Below, one piece after another: positions 1-6,816 of a stretch of DNA of 9,563 nt. The notes under the pieces are model-generated. The model searched no databases. It was given only the letters and a program-made list of their open reading frames with translations, and was not told where the DNA came from. The stretch comes from Mycoplasmatota bacterium (GTDB taxonomy: Bacteria; Bacillota_I; Bacilli_A; Izemoplasmatales; Izemoplasmataceae), in NCBI GenBank assembly GCA_030636545.1, contig DAOVWR010000042.1, positions 1 to 9,563 of the forward strand, written 5' to 3'. The position numbers and the translations under genes were made by a program. Each line of letters opens with the position of its first letter. Within the stretch, counting starts at the first letter, position 1.

Positions 1-2186
1 AACTTAGTGTTTGTCAAGTAGATATCGGGGGAGAAATCTCACAAATAGTATGTGTAGCTCCAAAGGGGGAGAAAGGACAAAAAGTTATTGTAGCACTGCC
101 TGGGGCAGTTTTACCTGGTAATTTTAAAATAAAAAAATCAACTATTAGAGATATTGAATCTAGTGGAATGATTTGCAGTTTAAGTGAACTAGGAATTGAT
201 AAGAAATATCATAATGAAGAGGGTATTCATGTTTTACCAAGTCATTTAGAAGTTGGTAAAAATGCTATCCAAGAAATGTTTTTGAATGATGAAGTAATGG
301 AGTTAGATATAACGCCTAACCGTGCTGATTTATTAAGTATGATGGGTCTTGCTTATGATACAGCTGCAATCCTTAATACAAAAATTCATTTAAATACTCC
401 TAATGTAGCTGAAATAGAAGAAGAGAATAAAGTTAGAATTAAAATTGATACAGAAAACTGTCTGTCGTATTACGCTAGAGTAATTAAAGATATCATTATT
501 AAACCTAGTCCTTTATATATGCAAGCACGTTTAATAGCTGCGGGAATTAGACCAATTAATAACGTTGTTGATATAACTAATTATGTCATGCTTGAAACTG
601 GGCAACCACTTCATGCTTTTGATTATGATTTACTAGGTTCAGATACTATCACAGTAAGAATGGCACGTGCTGGTGAACTATTTACTACACTTGATGAAAA
701 AGAAAGATCATTAACAGAAAATGATATCTTAATAACAAATAATAAAACCGGCGTAGCACTTGGTGGAGTTATGGGTGGATTTGATACTGAAATTATCAAC
801 ACTTCTAAAACAATTTTACTTGAAAGTGCTGTATTCGATCCTTATCATATTAGAAAAACTTCAGCTAGACTTGATTTACGAAGTGAAGCATCAAACCGTT
901 TTGAAAGAAAAGTTGATCCAGCTAGAACAATATTAGCTTTAAATATGGCAAGTGAGTTATTTGCTAAATACGCTAACGGTAAAGTCTTAAAAGGTGTTAG
1001 TAAAGTTGATAACACTAATAAACAAGAGATTAAGATTAACTTATCATTAGAAAAGATTAATCATTACTTAGGAAGCGATTATTCACTAGAATTAGTAAAA
1101 GAAACATTAACTAAATTAGCATTTAGTTATGAACTTAAGAATACATTGTTTACTATTTCTGCTCCTACTAGAAGACAAGATATTGAAACATACCAAGATA
1201 TTATTGAAGAAGTAGGAAGAATAATTGGTTATGATAAATTACCATTAACTTTACCAACAACTATTTCGATAGGTAAATTATCTGATTATCAAGCATTTAG
1301 AAGAAAACTTAAGAAAACAATGACAGGTCTTGGCTTAGATGAAGCAATTTCATACTCATTATTAAATGAAGATAAAGTCTTTGATTTTGTAAATGGTGAT
1401 GCAAAAATTGTTAAAGTAGCAATGCCAATGAGTAAAGACCGAGCAGTAATGACATTAACACCGCTTAATGGATTACTGGATGCAATAAAATACAATCTAG
1501 CACGTAAAAATAAAGATGTATTCTTATATGAAATTGGTAAAAGATATGAAGAAGGTAATGAAAGATTATTACTAGCAGGTGCATTAACTGGTGAATTATC
1601 CAATATAGCTTGGCAAGGACAAAAAGAAATAGTAGATTTTTATATAGTTAAAGGTCTGTTAGAATCATTATTTACTAAAATTGGATTATCACATTTAGAC
1701 TTTACACCTATGGGTGATTATAAGAACTTACATCCCGGGCAGTCAGCTTACATTAAAGACCGCACTGGAACTGTTGGATTTATTGGAAAACTACATCCAA
1801 AATATGAAAATAATAATGATATAAAAGATGTCTTTATCTTTGAACTTGATGTCTTGAAAATGTATGAAGTTAGAAGACCATTAAAAAAAGTAAAAGAAAT
1901 CAATAAGTTCCCTAGCATTTACCGTGACTTGGCAATCGTAGTTGATAAAACAGTTGCTGCTAAAGAGTTAACTGACGCAATTAAAAAAGCTGGAAAAAGA
2001 ATGCTTGTGAATGTTAATGTCTTTGATCTATATGTTGGTGAATCTTTAGGACATAATAAAAAATCACTGGCAATTAGAATGGAGTTCAGTGACACAACTA
2101 AGACCTTAGAAAGCAATGATGTAGACGCTAGAGTAAAAGAAATCTTAGGGATTATTGGAAAACAATTAGAAGCAGTACTAAGATAA
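1..2186 (+). CDS. pheT: Phenylalanine-tRNA ligase beta subunit, 5'-truncated by the window edge
   Basis: PheT is the beta subunit of the cytoplasmic (alpha-beta)2 enzyme that charges tRNA-Phe; it carries the editing site and helps bind tRNA. The frame is open from base 3 with no start, so the first roughly 60-70 residues lie outside the window; 727 are visible against about 800 for the family. It opens inside the EMAP-II-like tRNA-binding domain (VCQVDIGGE, then LPGAVLPGNFKIKK and SSGMICSLSELGI). The B3/B4 editing domain follows (INNVVDITNYVMLETGQPLH, ALGGVMGG, SEASNRFERKVDP), then B5 (APTRRQDIETYQDIIEEVGR), the catalytic-like core and a C-terminal anticodon-binding FDX-ACB domain (FPSIYRDLAIVVD to the end). 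The ATG at 168 is internal and should not be taken as the start. pheS would be expected just upstream. The gene ends at a strong terminator. Confidence 0.97.
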   Translation, partial: LSVCQVDIGGEISQIVCVAPKGEKGQKVIVALPGAVLPGNFKIKKSTIRDIESSGMICSLSELGIDKKYHNEEGIHVLPSHLEVGKNAIQEMFLNDEVMELDITPNRADLLSMMGLAYDTAAILNTKIHLNTPNVAEIEEENKVRIKIDTENCLSYYARVIKDIIIKPSPLYMQARLIAAGIRPINNVVDITNYVMLETGQPLHAFDYDLLGSDTITVRMARAGELFTTLDEKERSLTENDILITNNKTGVALGGVMGGFDTEIINTSKTILLESAVFDPYHIRKTSARLDLRSEASNRFERKVDPARTILALNMASELFAKYANGKVLKGVSKVDNTNKQEIKINLSLEKINHYLGSDYSLELVKETLTKLAFSYELKNTLFTISAPTRRQDIETYQDIIEEVGRIIGYDKLPLTLPTTISIGKLSDYQAFRRKLKKTMTGLGLDEAISYSLLNEDKVFDFVNGDAKIVKVAMPMSKDRAVMTLTPLNGLLDAIKYNLARKNKDVFLYEIGKRYEEGNERLLLAGALTGELSNIAWQGQKEIVDFYIVKGLLESLFTKIGLSHLDFTPMGDYKNLHPGQSAYIKDRTGTVGFIGKLHPKYENNNDIKDVFIFELDVLKMYEVRRPLKKVKEINKFPSIYRDLAIVVDKTVAAKELTDAIKKAGKRMLVNVNVFDLYVGESLGHNKKSLAIRMEFSDTTKTLESNDVDARVKEILGIIGKQLEAVLR

Positions 2187-2187
2187 T

Positions 2188-2219
2188 AAAAATAACAAGT
2201 CACTCGACTTGTTATTTTT
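2188..2219. terminator. Bidirectional intrinsic terminator between convergent pheT and the MocR gene
   Basis: A perfect 14-bp stem pairs 2188-2201 with 2206-2219 around the loop ACTC. The outer part is A-rich on the left and T-rich on the right, so each strand reads a hairpin followed by a U-run. It begins two bases after the pheT stop and ends five bases before the stop of the minus-strand gene, filling nearly all of the 38-base gap. It should serve both genes. Confidence 0.9.
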
Positions 2220-2224
2220 ATTAG

Positions 2225-3526
2225 TTACATATTATAAAATAAATCTTTAATCAGTTTCTTAATATCTTTTGTTTCAATTCCTGAATAAGGGAAAATAACA
2301 CTATTAGTTCCATTGATCTTTTCGTATTTAAGTGAGTATCTATCACAGTTTCTAGTGAAAGTATTAAGGAAATATTTAGTTCTAAAGTCTAGAATTACAT
2401 GTAAGTTACTATCATTTCCTCGAATTGAGAAGTTTTTATGTTTATTTTGAAGTTTTAATGAAGAAGTAATTGCTTCATTTTTTTCTTTGTAAATATTGAA
2501 GAGTTTTTTGGTATGTCTTCTAAAACATCCTTCTTTCATAAAACGAGCTAAAGTAAGTTGTTCTAACTTAGATACACCTTGTGAGAACCTTGAATAGTTT
2601 TCGCGGTAAATATTATATAGTGAAACAGGTAAAATCATAAAACTTAGTCTTAAAGATGGTAAGAATATCTTTGAGAAAGATCCCATATAGATGACATTTC
2701 CACCATTGTTATAACTGTGGATAGATGGGACAGTATAACTGTTATAACGTAAGAAGTAGTTATAATCATCTTCAATAATGTAAGCATTATTTTGATTGCT
2801 CCATTTGATGATTTCATTTCTGCTCTTAACTTTGATTACTTCACCAGTTGGATAAATATTAGATGGTGAAATATATAAGTAATCAGCTTTTATTCTTGAG
2901 ATTTCCTTAATCGTTTTACGAGGTTTTAGAGTATAGTTATATGCTCTAAAAACATTCATTGCTTTCTTGAACTCTGGAGTTAAGTAAGTAACACTCTTTT
3001 TATGAGAAATATTTAATAAGATATGAAGCAAGTTTTGAATCCCAGGTCCAATGATGATTTGATTAACATCACATTTAACATCTCTTTCAGATAAAACATA
3101 CTTTCTGATTTCTTCACGTAGCTCAAGTTCACCACGTGGATCACATTCAGTGTATAGCTTTTCTGACTCATAGTTAATAACTTTATTAAGGATAGCTTTA
3201 TAGTTTTTAATATCAAACAAGTCATCAGTTAATTTTGTGTTAGGGTGTGTTGGTGTGACAATTGGCTCAACTAAAGACTTATGACGTGACTGTTCAAGTA
3301 AATTTACAGCTAAAACTACATACCCACTTCTAGGTATGCTAATAATATAACCTTCTACAAGTAGTTGGTTATAAGCTTTCTCAACAGTAGTAGTACTAAT
3401 ATCAAGTCTCTTCGCAAGACTTCTAATAGATTCTAGTTTTGTGTTTTTTTTGTATTCGTTTCTTCTAATTTTGTACTTGATATCTTCATAGAGTCTTTGG
3501 TATAAAGGAATATTCATTTTTTCCAT
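2225..3526 (-). CDS. MocR-type (GntR family) regulator with aminotransferase-like PLP domain
   Basis: The protein has 433 residues, slightly short for MocR regulators (about 450-500). Residues 1-72 form a GntR winged helix (PLYQRLYEDIKYKIRRNEY; LAKRLDISTTTVEKAYNQL; LVEGYIISIPRSGYVV). A short linker leads to a fold-type I aminotransferase-like domain from about residue 105. PLP-site signatures are present: SPSNIYPTG (220-228), IIEDDY (250-255) and GSFSKIFLPSLRL (282-294), with Lys286 the expected internal aldimine lysine. MocR proteins use PLP or a PLP-bound ligand as effector and usually act on neighbouring genes. The start at 3526 follows GAGGTGG (3531-3537) with a four-base gap; the next in-frame ATG (3517) is too far from it. 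It is divergent from an ECF S-component gene, its probable target. A PdxR-like role is possible but unproven. The C-terminal part is short and has no obvious arginine where true aminotransferases bind the substrate carboxylate. Confidence 0.92.
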   Translation of the reverse strand: MEKMNIPLYQRLYEDIKYKIRRNEYKKNTKLESIRSLAKRLDISTTTVEKAYNQLLVEGYIISIPRSGYVVLAVNLLEQSRHKSLVEPIVTPTHPNTKLTDDLFDIKNYKAILNKVINYESEKLYTECDPRGELELREEIRKYVLSERDVKCDVNQIIIGPGIQNLLHILLNISHKKSVTYLTPEFKKAMNVFRAYNYTLKPRKTIKEISRIKADYLYISPSNIYPTGEVIKVKSRNEIIKWSNQNNAYIIEDDYNYFLRYNSYTVPSIHSYNNGGNVIYMGSFSKIFLPSLRLSFMILPVSLYNIYRENYSRFSQGVSKLEQLTLARFMKEGCFRRHTKKLFNIYKEKNEAITSSLKLQNKHKNFSIRGNDSNLHVILDFRTKYFLNTFTRNCDRYSLKYEKINGTNSVIFPYSGIETKDIKKLIKDLFYNM

Positions 3527-3540
3527 GTGACCACCTCAAA

Positions 3541-3600
3541 ATAATATTTTTTGTATGTTTTAATAGCTACACTCTTTTATTATAATATATTAGAGAGTTA
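3541..3600. promoter_or_regulatory. Divergent promoter/operator region between MocR gene and ECF S-component gene
   Basis: The 94-base gap holds a perfect TATAAT (3581-3586) suited to the plus-strand gene, but 17 bases upstream there is only TTTTAA, a poor -35, which would fit an activator-dependent promoter. The minus strand also reads TATAAT at 3584-3579. Two possible operator motifs are visible: an approximate direct repeat (TGTTTTAATA at 3556-3565 and TCTTTTATTA at 3573-3582, 17 bases apart), and a dyad with ACTCT (3571-3575) facing AGAGT (3594-3598) around the -10 box. The region is very AT-rich, so chance similarity is a real risk. Confidence 0.4.
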
Positions 3601-3620
3601 AATAAAAGGAGAGATTAAAA

Positions 3621-4142
3621 ATGAGATCTAGAAAAACAGAACAAATCGTTTTTGGTGGACTTTTTGTATCGATAGTCTTTGTAGCGACATATTTTATTCA
3701 AATACCTACAACTGGTATTAGTGGTGGATTAATTCATCTTGGTAATATCGCCATGTTTAGTATTGCTTTAAAATATGGAAAGAAATATGGAGCAATATCA
3801 GGTGGATTAGGAATGATGTTGTTTGATTTGTTTAGTGCTTGGTTTGTTTGGGCACCTGCAACATTAATTGTTAGAGGAGTAATGGGCTTTGTAATTGGTC
3901 TTATTGCCCAAGATAAAAAAGGACAAGGGACTAATATAATCAAAAACATTATAGCAATAGTTTTAGGATCATTTGTAATGTTGTTCGGATACTTTTTCTT
4001 TGAATCAGTTATACTTGGAGTAGGATGGGCAGCAATTGCGGGAGTACCTGGTAATTTAATTCAATTAGGAATCGGCTTAATTGCCTTAGGATTAGTTCCA
4101 TTCTTACCTAATATGAAAAAAGAAAACGGAAATCAAAAATAG
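3621..4142 (+). CDS. ECF transporter S component (riboflavin-type S-component family), vitamin importer subunit
   Basis: This 173-residue, very hydrophobic protein has about five to six predicted membrane segments (roughly 8-27, 38-52, 56-75, 82-97, 108-133 and 138-162). S components bind a vitamin and dock with a shared EcfT-EcfA-EcfA' energising module, here encoded elsewhere. The family pattern is clear: GGLIHLGNIAMF (35-46), a small-residue-rich stretch KYGAISGGLGMMLFDL (55-70), then WAPATLIVRGVMGFVIGLI (77-95), close to the usual IHLGD...GAIAGGIGSALAD...APATLIIKG consensus. The ATG follows AGGAGA (3607-3612) with eight bases between. It lies divergent from a MocR regulator and forms a single-gene unit with its own terminator. 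The substrate cannot be read from the sequence; the PLP-type regulator suggests a B6 vitamer, with riboflavin, thiamine precursors or another vitamin as alternatives. Confidence 0.85.
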   Translation: MRSRKTEQIVFGGLFVSIVFVATYFIQIPTTGISGGLIHLGNIAMFSIALKYGKKYGAISGGLGMMLFDLFSAWFVWAPATLIVRGVMGFVIGLIAQDKKGQGTNIIKNIIAIVLGSFVMLFGYFFFESVILGVGWAAIAGVPGNLIQLGIGLIALGLVPFLPNMKKENGNQK

Positions 4143-4153
4143 TTAATAACTAG

Positions 4154-4189
4154 AAGAAGTTATGAGGAAATCTCATGACTTCTTTTTTT
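4154..4189 (+). terminator. Intrinsic terminator of the ECF S-component gene
   Basis: The arms AAGAAGTTATGAG (4154-4166) and CTCATGACTTCTT (4172-4184) form a 13-bp stem with one G-U pair around the loop GAAAT, running straight into a T-run (4183-4189). It starts 11 bases after the S-component stop and separates that gene from the next. Confidence 0.88.
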
Positions 4190-4207
4190 ATGTATCTAAA
4201 CGGTTAT

Positions 4208-4236
4208 TTGGGTTTTTCTAATATATAATGTATAAT
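4208..4236 (+). promoter_or_regulatory. Putative sigma-A-type promoter of the 4268 membrane-protein gene
   Basis: TATAAT at 4231-4236 lies 17 bases downstream of TTGGGT (4208-4213), a half-matching -35. A second TATAAT overlaps at 4224-4229. The site sits between the preceding terminator and a strong AGGAGG at 4255-4260, so the next gene appears to be transcribed on its own. Confidence 0.5.
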
Positions 4237-4267
4237 ATATATATTGTGTATGATAGGAGGAATCACT

Positions 4268-4840
4268 ATGCGTATTGTTGATTTAAATAAATTTCTTGAA
4301 TTCAGAAAGAGACTTGATAGAAGACTCGCATTTTACTATAGTGCTATTGTTGGGATTGTTTTCTTTGTTTTAGTAATACTATCAAATCCCTTACAAGCAT
4401 TCATTTGGAGTATCGTCTTGTTTTTACTTTCATATGGAATTATTTACGGAATTAGAGTAATGACAAACAATGGTGCTGAAAGTAAACGTTCTAAGGCAGT
4501 TACTAAGGGGACTGTGCTTGATGTCAACCTTAAAGGTGAGTTTGGATTACTATCGATTGAAGAAGATAAAATAAATTATATCTCGCTTCAAAAATTCGGA
4601 TTAAATAAAACTCCAGAAATACTAATTGATGAAGATTTATTTATGGGAATAGCACGGTATAAATTTGGAAAACTTCAAAAATTAAAGTTAGGTAAAGATG
4701 TCAAATGTCAACTAACCTTTAAATCAATGCCACACGGAATGATATATCTCTATGATTTTTATGATGTTGATGGTGCTTTTGACAAGATGACTGAATTGTT
4801 AGACAAGATTAGTCAATTCAATCTTGAAAAACATCAATAA
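4268..4840 (+). CDS. Uncharacterised membrane protein with two N-terminal helices and a soluble C-terminal domain
   Basis: I do not recognise a family for this 190-residue protein. After a basic N-terminus (FRKRLDRRL, 12-20) there are two membrane helices at about 21-38 and 43-62, separated by only a few residues (SNPLQ), giving a hairpin. The remaining roughly 125 residues are mixed, with alternating hydrophobic positions and lysine/glutamate, suggesting a compact cytosolic, probably beta-rich domain (KGTVLDVNLKGEFGLLSIEE, 80-99) and a C-terminal helix (170-186). The positive-inside rule places both ends in the cytoplasm. A bacterial PH/GRAM-like domain is conceivable but I see no diagnostic motif. 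The ATG at 4268 is chosen because AGGAGG (4255-4260) lies seven bases upstream; an in-frame TTG at 4244 precedes that site and is unlikely. It is probably monocistronic. Confidence 0.8.
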   Translation: MRIVDLNKFLEFRKRLDRRLAFYYSAIVGIVFFVLVILSNPLQAFIWSIVLFLLSYGIIYGIRVMTNNGAESKRSKAVTKGTVLDVNLKGEFGLLSIEEDKINYISLQKFGLNKTPEILIDEDLFMGIARYKFGKLQKLKLGKDVKCQLTFKSMPHGMIYLYDFYDVDGAFDKMTELLDKISQFNLEKHQ

Positions 4841-4850
4841 TATTTACAAT

Positions 4851-4883
4851 GAGAGAAGTTGGCTTAGTAGGCCGATTTTTCTT
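4851..4883 (+). terminator. Probable intrinsic terminator after the 4268 membrane-protein gene
   Basis: The segment folds as a hairpin: AGTTGGCT pairs with GGCCGATT with several G-U pairs, and flanking AGAGA against TTTCT extends the stem. A T-run at 4876-4880 forms part of the descending arm. The core is weaker than in the other terminators of this window, so some read-through into rlmN is possible. Confidence 0.5.
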
Positions 4884-4923
4884 TACTAAAGAAAATATAA
4901 AAATAGATTAAATAGGTGAGTTT

Positions 4924-5943
4924 ATGGAAAAAATATATGATTATACACTAAGTGAATTAGAAGAATTACTAGTTAGCTTTAATTTTAAGAAATTTAATGC
5001 TAGACAAGTATTTGAATGGATTTATAAAAAAGCTGTTTTAGATTTTAATGAGATGAGTAATCTAAGTAAAGATCTAAGAAGTTTTCTGGTTGAGAACTTT
5101 ACTTTTTCTAATTTAATAGTAAACACACATCAAGTATCAAAAGATGGAACTGAAAAATTTCTTTTTGAACTTGAGGATCATAATTTTATTGAAACAGTTT
5201 TAATGAGACATGATTACGGAAACAGTGTTTGTGTTACAACCCAACTTGGTTGTAATATTGGTTGTTCGTTTTGTGCTTCTGGACTCCAGAAAAAGAAAAG
5301 AGATTTAGAAGCTTATGAAATAGTATTACAGGTTTTAAAGGTAGCTCAAATTACAAAAGAGCGAGTTAGCCATGTAGTAGTAATGGGGATTGGTGAGCCA
5401 TTTGATAATTATGATAAAACAATGAAATTTATTGATATTATCAATTCTCCATATGGGCTAGAAATAGGCGCTAGACACATTACTGTTTCAACAAGCGGGA
5501 TTGTTCCTAAAATTGAACAATTCAGCTTAGAGACTAAACAAGTGAACTTAGCAATCAGCTTGCACGCTCCAAACAATGAAGTAAGAACAAAACTAATGAA
5601 AATTAATAAAGTATATCCAATTGAAGAAGTAATAAGAGCTTCCAAAGAATATGTTGAAATAACAAACAGAAGAATTACTTTTGAATACATATTATTAGAA
5701 CATATCAATGATGAATTGAAACAAGCTAATGAATTATCAGATTTACTTAGAGGAATTAATTGCTATGTAAATCTTATAAGATACAATGATGTAGTAGAGT
5801 TTAACTTGAAAGGTAGTAGTGAAGAACGAGCAAATGCCTTTTATTTGAAACTTAAAAGTAGAGGAATCAATACAACTTTAAGAAGAGAAAAAGGCGGAGA
5901 CATCGACGCTGCATGCGGGCAACTAAGAAGCAAAAAAACATAA
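4924..5943 (+). CDS. rlmN: 23S rRNA (adenine2503-C2) / tRNA (adenine37-C2) methyltransferase RlmN
   Basis: This radical-SAM enzyme methylates C2 of A2503 in the 23S rRNA peptidyl-transferase centre, and A37 of certain tRNAs, through a methyl-cysteine intermediate. Its 339 residues match family length. The N-terminal helical domain (1-95) is followed by the [4Fe-4S] motif CNIGCSFC (Cys110, 114, 117), the SAM-binding GIGEPFDNY (155-163), the strand region VNLAISLHAPN (207-217) and the C-terminal GGDIDAACGQLR, where Cys331 is the expected methyl-carrying cysteine. The ending resembles RlmN rather than the resistance enzyme Cfr. The ATG follows AGGTGAG (4914-4920) with a close gap. It heads a run of same-strand genes that in Bacillus would continue prpC-prkC-rsgA-rpe-thiN; here the next gene is a DUF975 protein. 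Confidence 0.96.
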   Translation: MEKIYDYTLSELEELLVSFNFKKFNARQVFEWIYKKAVLDFNEMSNLSKDLRSFLVENFTFSNLIVNTHQVSKDGTEKFLFELEDHNFIETVLMRHDYGNSVCVTTQLGCNIGCSFCASGLQKKKRDLEAYEIVLQVLKVAQITKERVSHVVVMGIGEPFDNYDKTMKFIDIINSPYGLEIGARHITVSTSGIVPKIEQFSLETKQVNLAISLHAPNNEVRTKLMKINKVYPIEEVIRASKEYVEITNRRITFEYILLEHINDELKQANELSDLLRGINCYVNLIRYNDVVEFNLKGSSEERANAFYLKLKSRGINTTLRREKGGDIDAACGQLRSKKT

Positions 5944-5958
5944 AATGGAGGAAGAGGA

Positions 5959-6612
5959 ATGGATTATAGTTATTTAAGAAGTAGAGCAAGAAGCAGTTTA
6001 ACAGGAAACTGGGGAGTAGCAATTGCAGCAATGTTAATTGTAGGAGCAGTAACATCGTTATCATCTTTAGACTACTTTGATGATACTTTAGGAACAATAG
6101 GGATGATTATTGCATTAGTATTATTACCTTTGAATGTTGGGTATGCAAGATTTCATTACAACATGGCACTAGGAAAAACAGGAGATTTTAGTGATATCTT
6201 TTCAGCATTTAATTCGCTAGAATATGGAAGAGCATTAGGAACATTAATATTACAAAGTATATATATATTTCTATGGTTTTTATTGTTAATAATTCCGGGG
6301 ATAATTAAAGCTTTCTCTTACGCAATGACAATCTATATATTACAAGACCCTGATTTTAAACATTTATCACCAAACGAGGCAATCGGCCAAAGTATGAAAA
6401 TGATGGATGGACATAAGGCAAACTTATTCGTGCTTGGTCTTTCATTTATCGGATGGATTTTTCTTTCAATATTTACATTTGGAATCTTACTCTTTTATGT
6501 AGCACCTTATATGGAGCAAGCAATTGCTGAATTCTATTTACATATAAAAGATGAAAGACTAGTTCAAACAACTGAAATAAATAAAGAAGACGATTGGCTA
6601 AAGGAATATTAA
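5959..6612 (+). CDS. DUF975 family integral membrane protein
   Basis: The protein has 217 residues with about four to five membrane segments (roughly 20-33, 46-62, 95-115, 155-172 and 173-185). It begins with a soluble helix (YSYLRSRARSSLTGNWG, 3-19), typical of DUF975 proteins, and carries the family features LPLNVGYARFHYNMALG, IIPGIIKAFSYAMTIYIL (111-128), NEAIGQSMKMMDGHK (139-153), LSFIGW (161-166) and APYMEQAIAEFY. No biochemical function is established for this family. GGAGG (5947-5951) lies seven bases before the ATG. The gene starts 15 bases after the rlmN stop, so it is very likely co-transcribed with it. It occupies the position where many Firmicutes have the prpC-prkC phosphatase/kinase pair. 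The C-terminal tail (195-217) is charged and probably cytoplasmic. Confidence 0.88.
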   Translation: MDYSYLRSRARSSLTGNWGVAIAAMLIVGAVTSLSSLDYFDDTLGTIGMIIALVLLPLNVGYARFHYNMALGKTGDFSDIFSAFNSLEYGRALGTLILQSIYIFLWFLLLIIPGIIKAFSYAMTIYILQDPDFKHLSPNEAIGQSMKMMDGHKANLFVLGLSFIGWIFLSIFTFGILLFYVAPYMEQAIAEFYLHIKDERLVQTTEINKEDDWLKEY

Positions 6613-6777
6613 AAAAATTCTATTTACTCTGAGAAAGAGTTAAGTGAAGATAATTTCTATAATATATCATTATTTAAGGTTATAGGTTATAATAATAAAG
6701 AGATAGATATAATTGTGATTGGTGGATATTTAGTTTATGGAATGAGTAGTTTCATTATTGCTATCCCAATTGCATAA
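6613..6777 (+). pseudogene. Remnant of an FtsX-like ABC transporter permease C-terminal region
   Basis: Directly after the DUF975 stop the same frame stays open for 54 codons and ends at TAA (6775-6777). It lacks a credible start or ribosome-binding site. Its translation includes NISLFKVIGYNNKEIDIIVI and then GGYLVYGMSSFIIAIPIA. This resembles the 'LFKVLGYSNKEI' stretch plus the following membrane helix in the last third of large FtsX/MacB-type permeases. Known members are hundreds of residues long, so this would be a decayed fragment. The first dozen codons carry no recognisable signal. The assignment rests on motif memory alone; a chance open stretch is the alternative. Confidence 0.45.
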
Positions 6778-6800
6778 AGCAATAAAAATGTCTCAAGTTT

Positions 6801-6816
6801 AGGAGGCTTTATTATA
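6801..6816 (+). promoter_or_regulatory. Strong ribosome-binding site of rsgA followed by ATT/ATA instead of ATG
   Basis: A perfect AGGAGG (6801-6806) is followed at four bases by ATT (6811) and at seven bases by ATA (6814), both in frame with rsgA. No ATG, GTG or TTG in this frame lies between the upstream TAA (6775) and a TTG at 6835. That TTG is 28 bases from the AGGAGG, too far to use it; a weaker AAAGGA (6817-6822) is 12 bases from it. Confidence 0.6.

Noticed and set aside
1289..1603. A 104-codon minus-strand open frame within pheT.
   Set aside because: It is antisense to the conserved catalytic-like core of pheT, with low-complexity serine/leucine-rich translation and no start signals.
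2201..2209. CACTCGACT occurs both in the pheT/MocR terminator and in the thiN terminator (8933-8941), as if a dispersed repeat.
   Set aside because: The nine bases take different places in the two hairpins (loop ACTC in one, GACT in the other) and the flanks differ, so chance plus terminator composition is a sufficient explanation.
4924..5943. The possibility that the radical-SAM methyltransferase is Cfr, a resistance enzyme acting on C8 of A2503.
   Set aside because: The GGDIDAACGQLR ending, overall length and position next to rsgA-rpe-thiN fit housekeeping RlmN.
6626..6642. ACTCT/AGAGT hairpin after the DUF975 gene, considered as a terminator.
   Set aside because: The stem is about five pairs and no T-run follows, so it should not stop transcription; rlmN-DUF975 and rsgA-rpe-thiN may well be one transcript.
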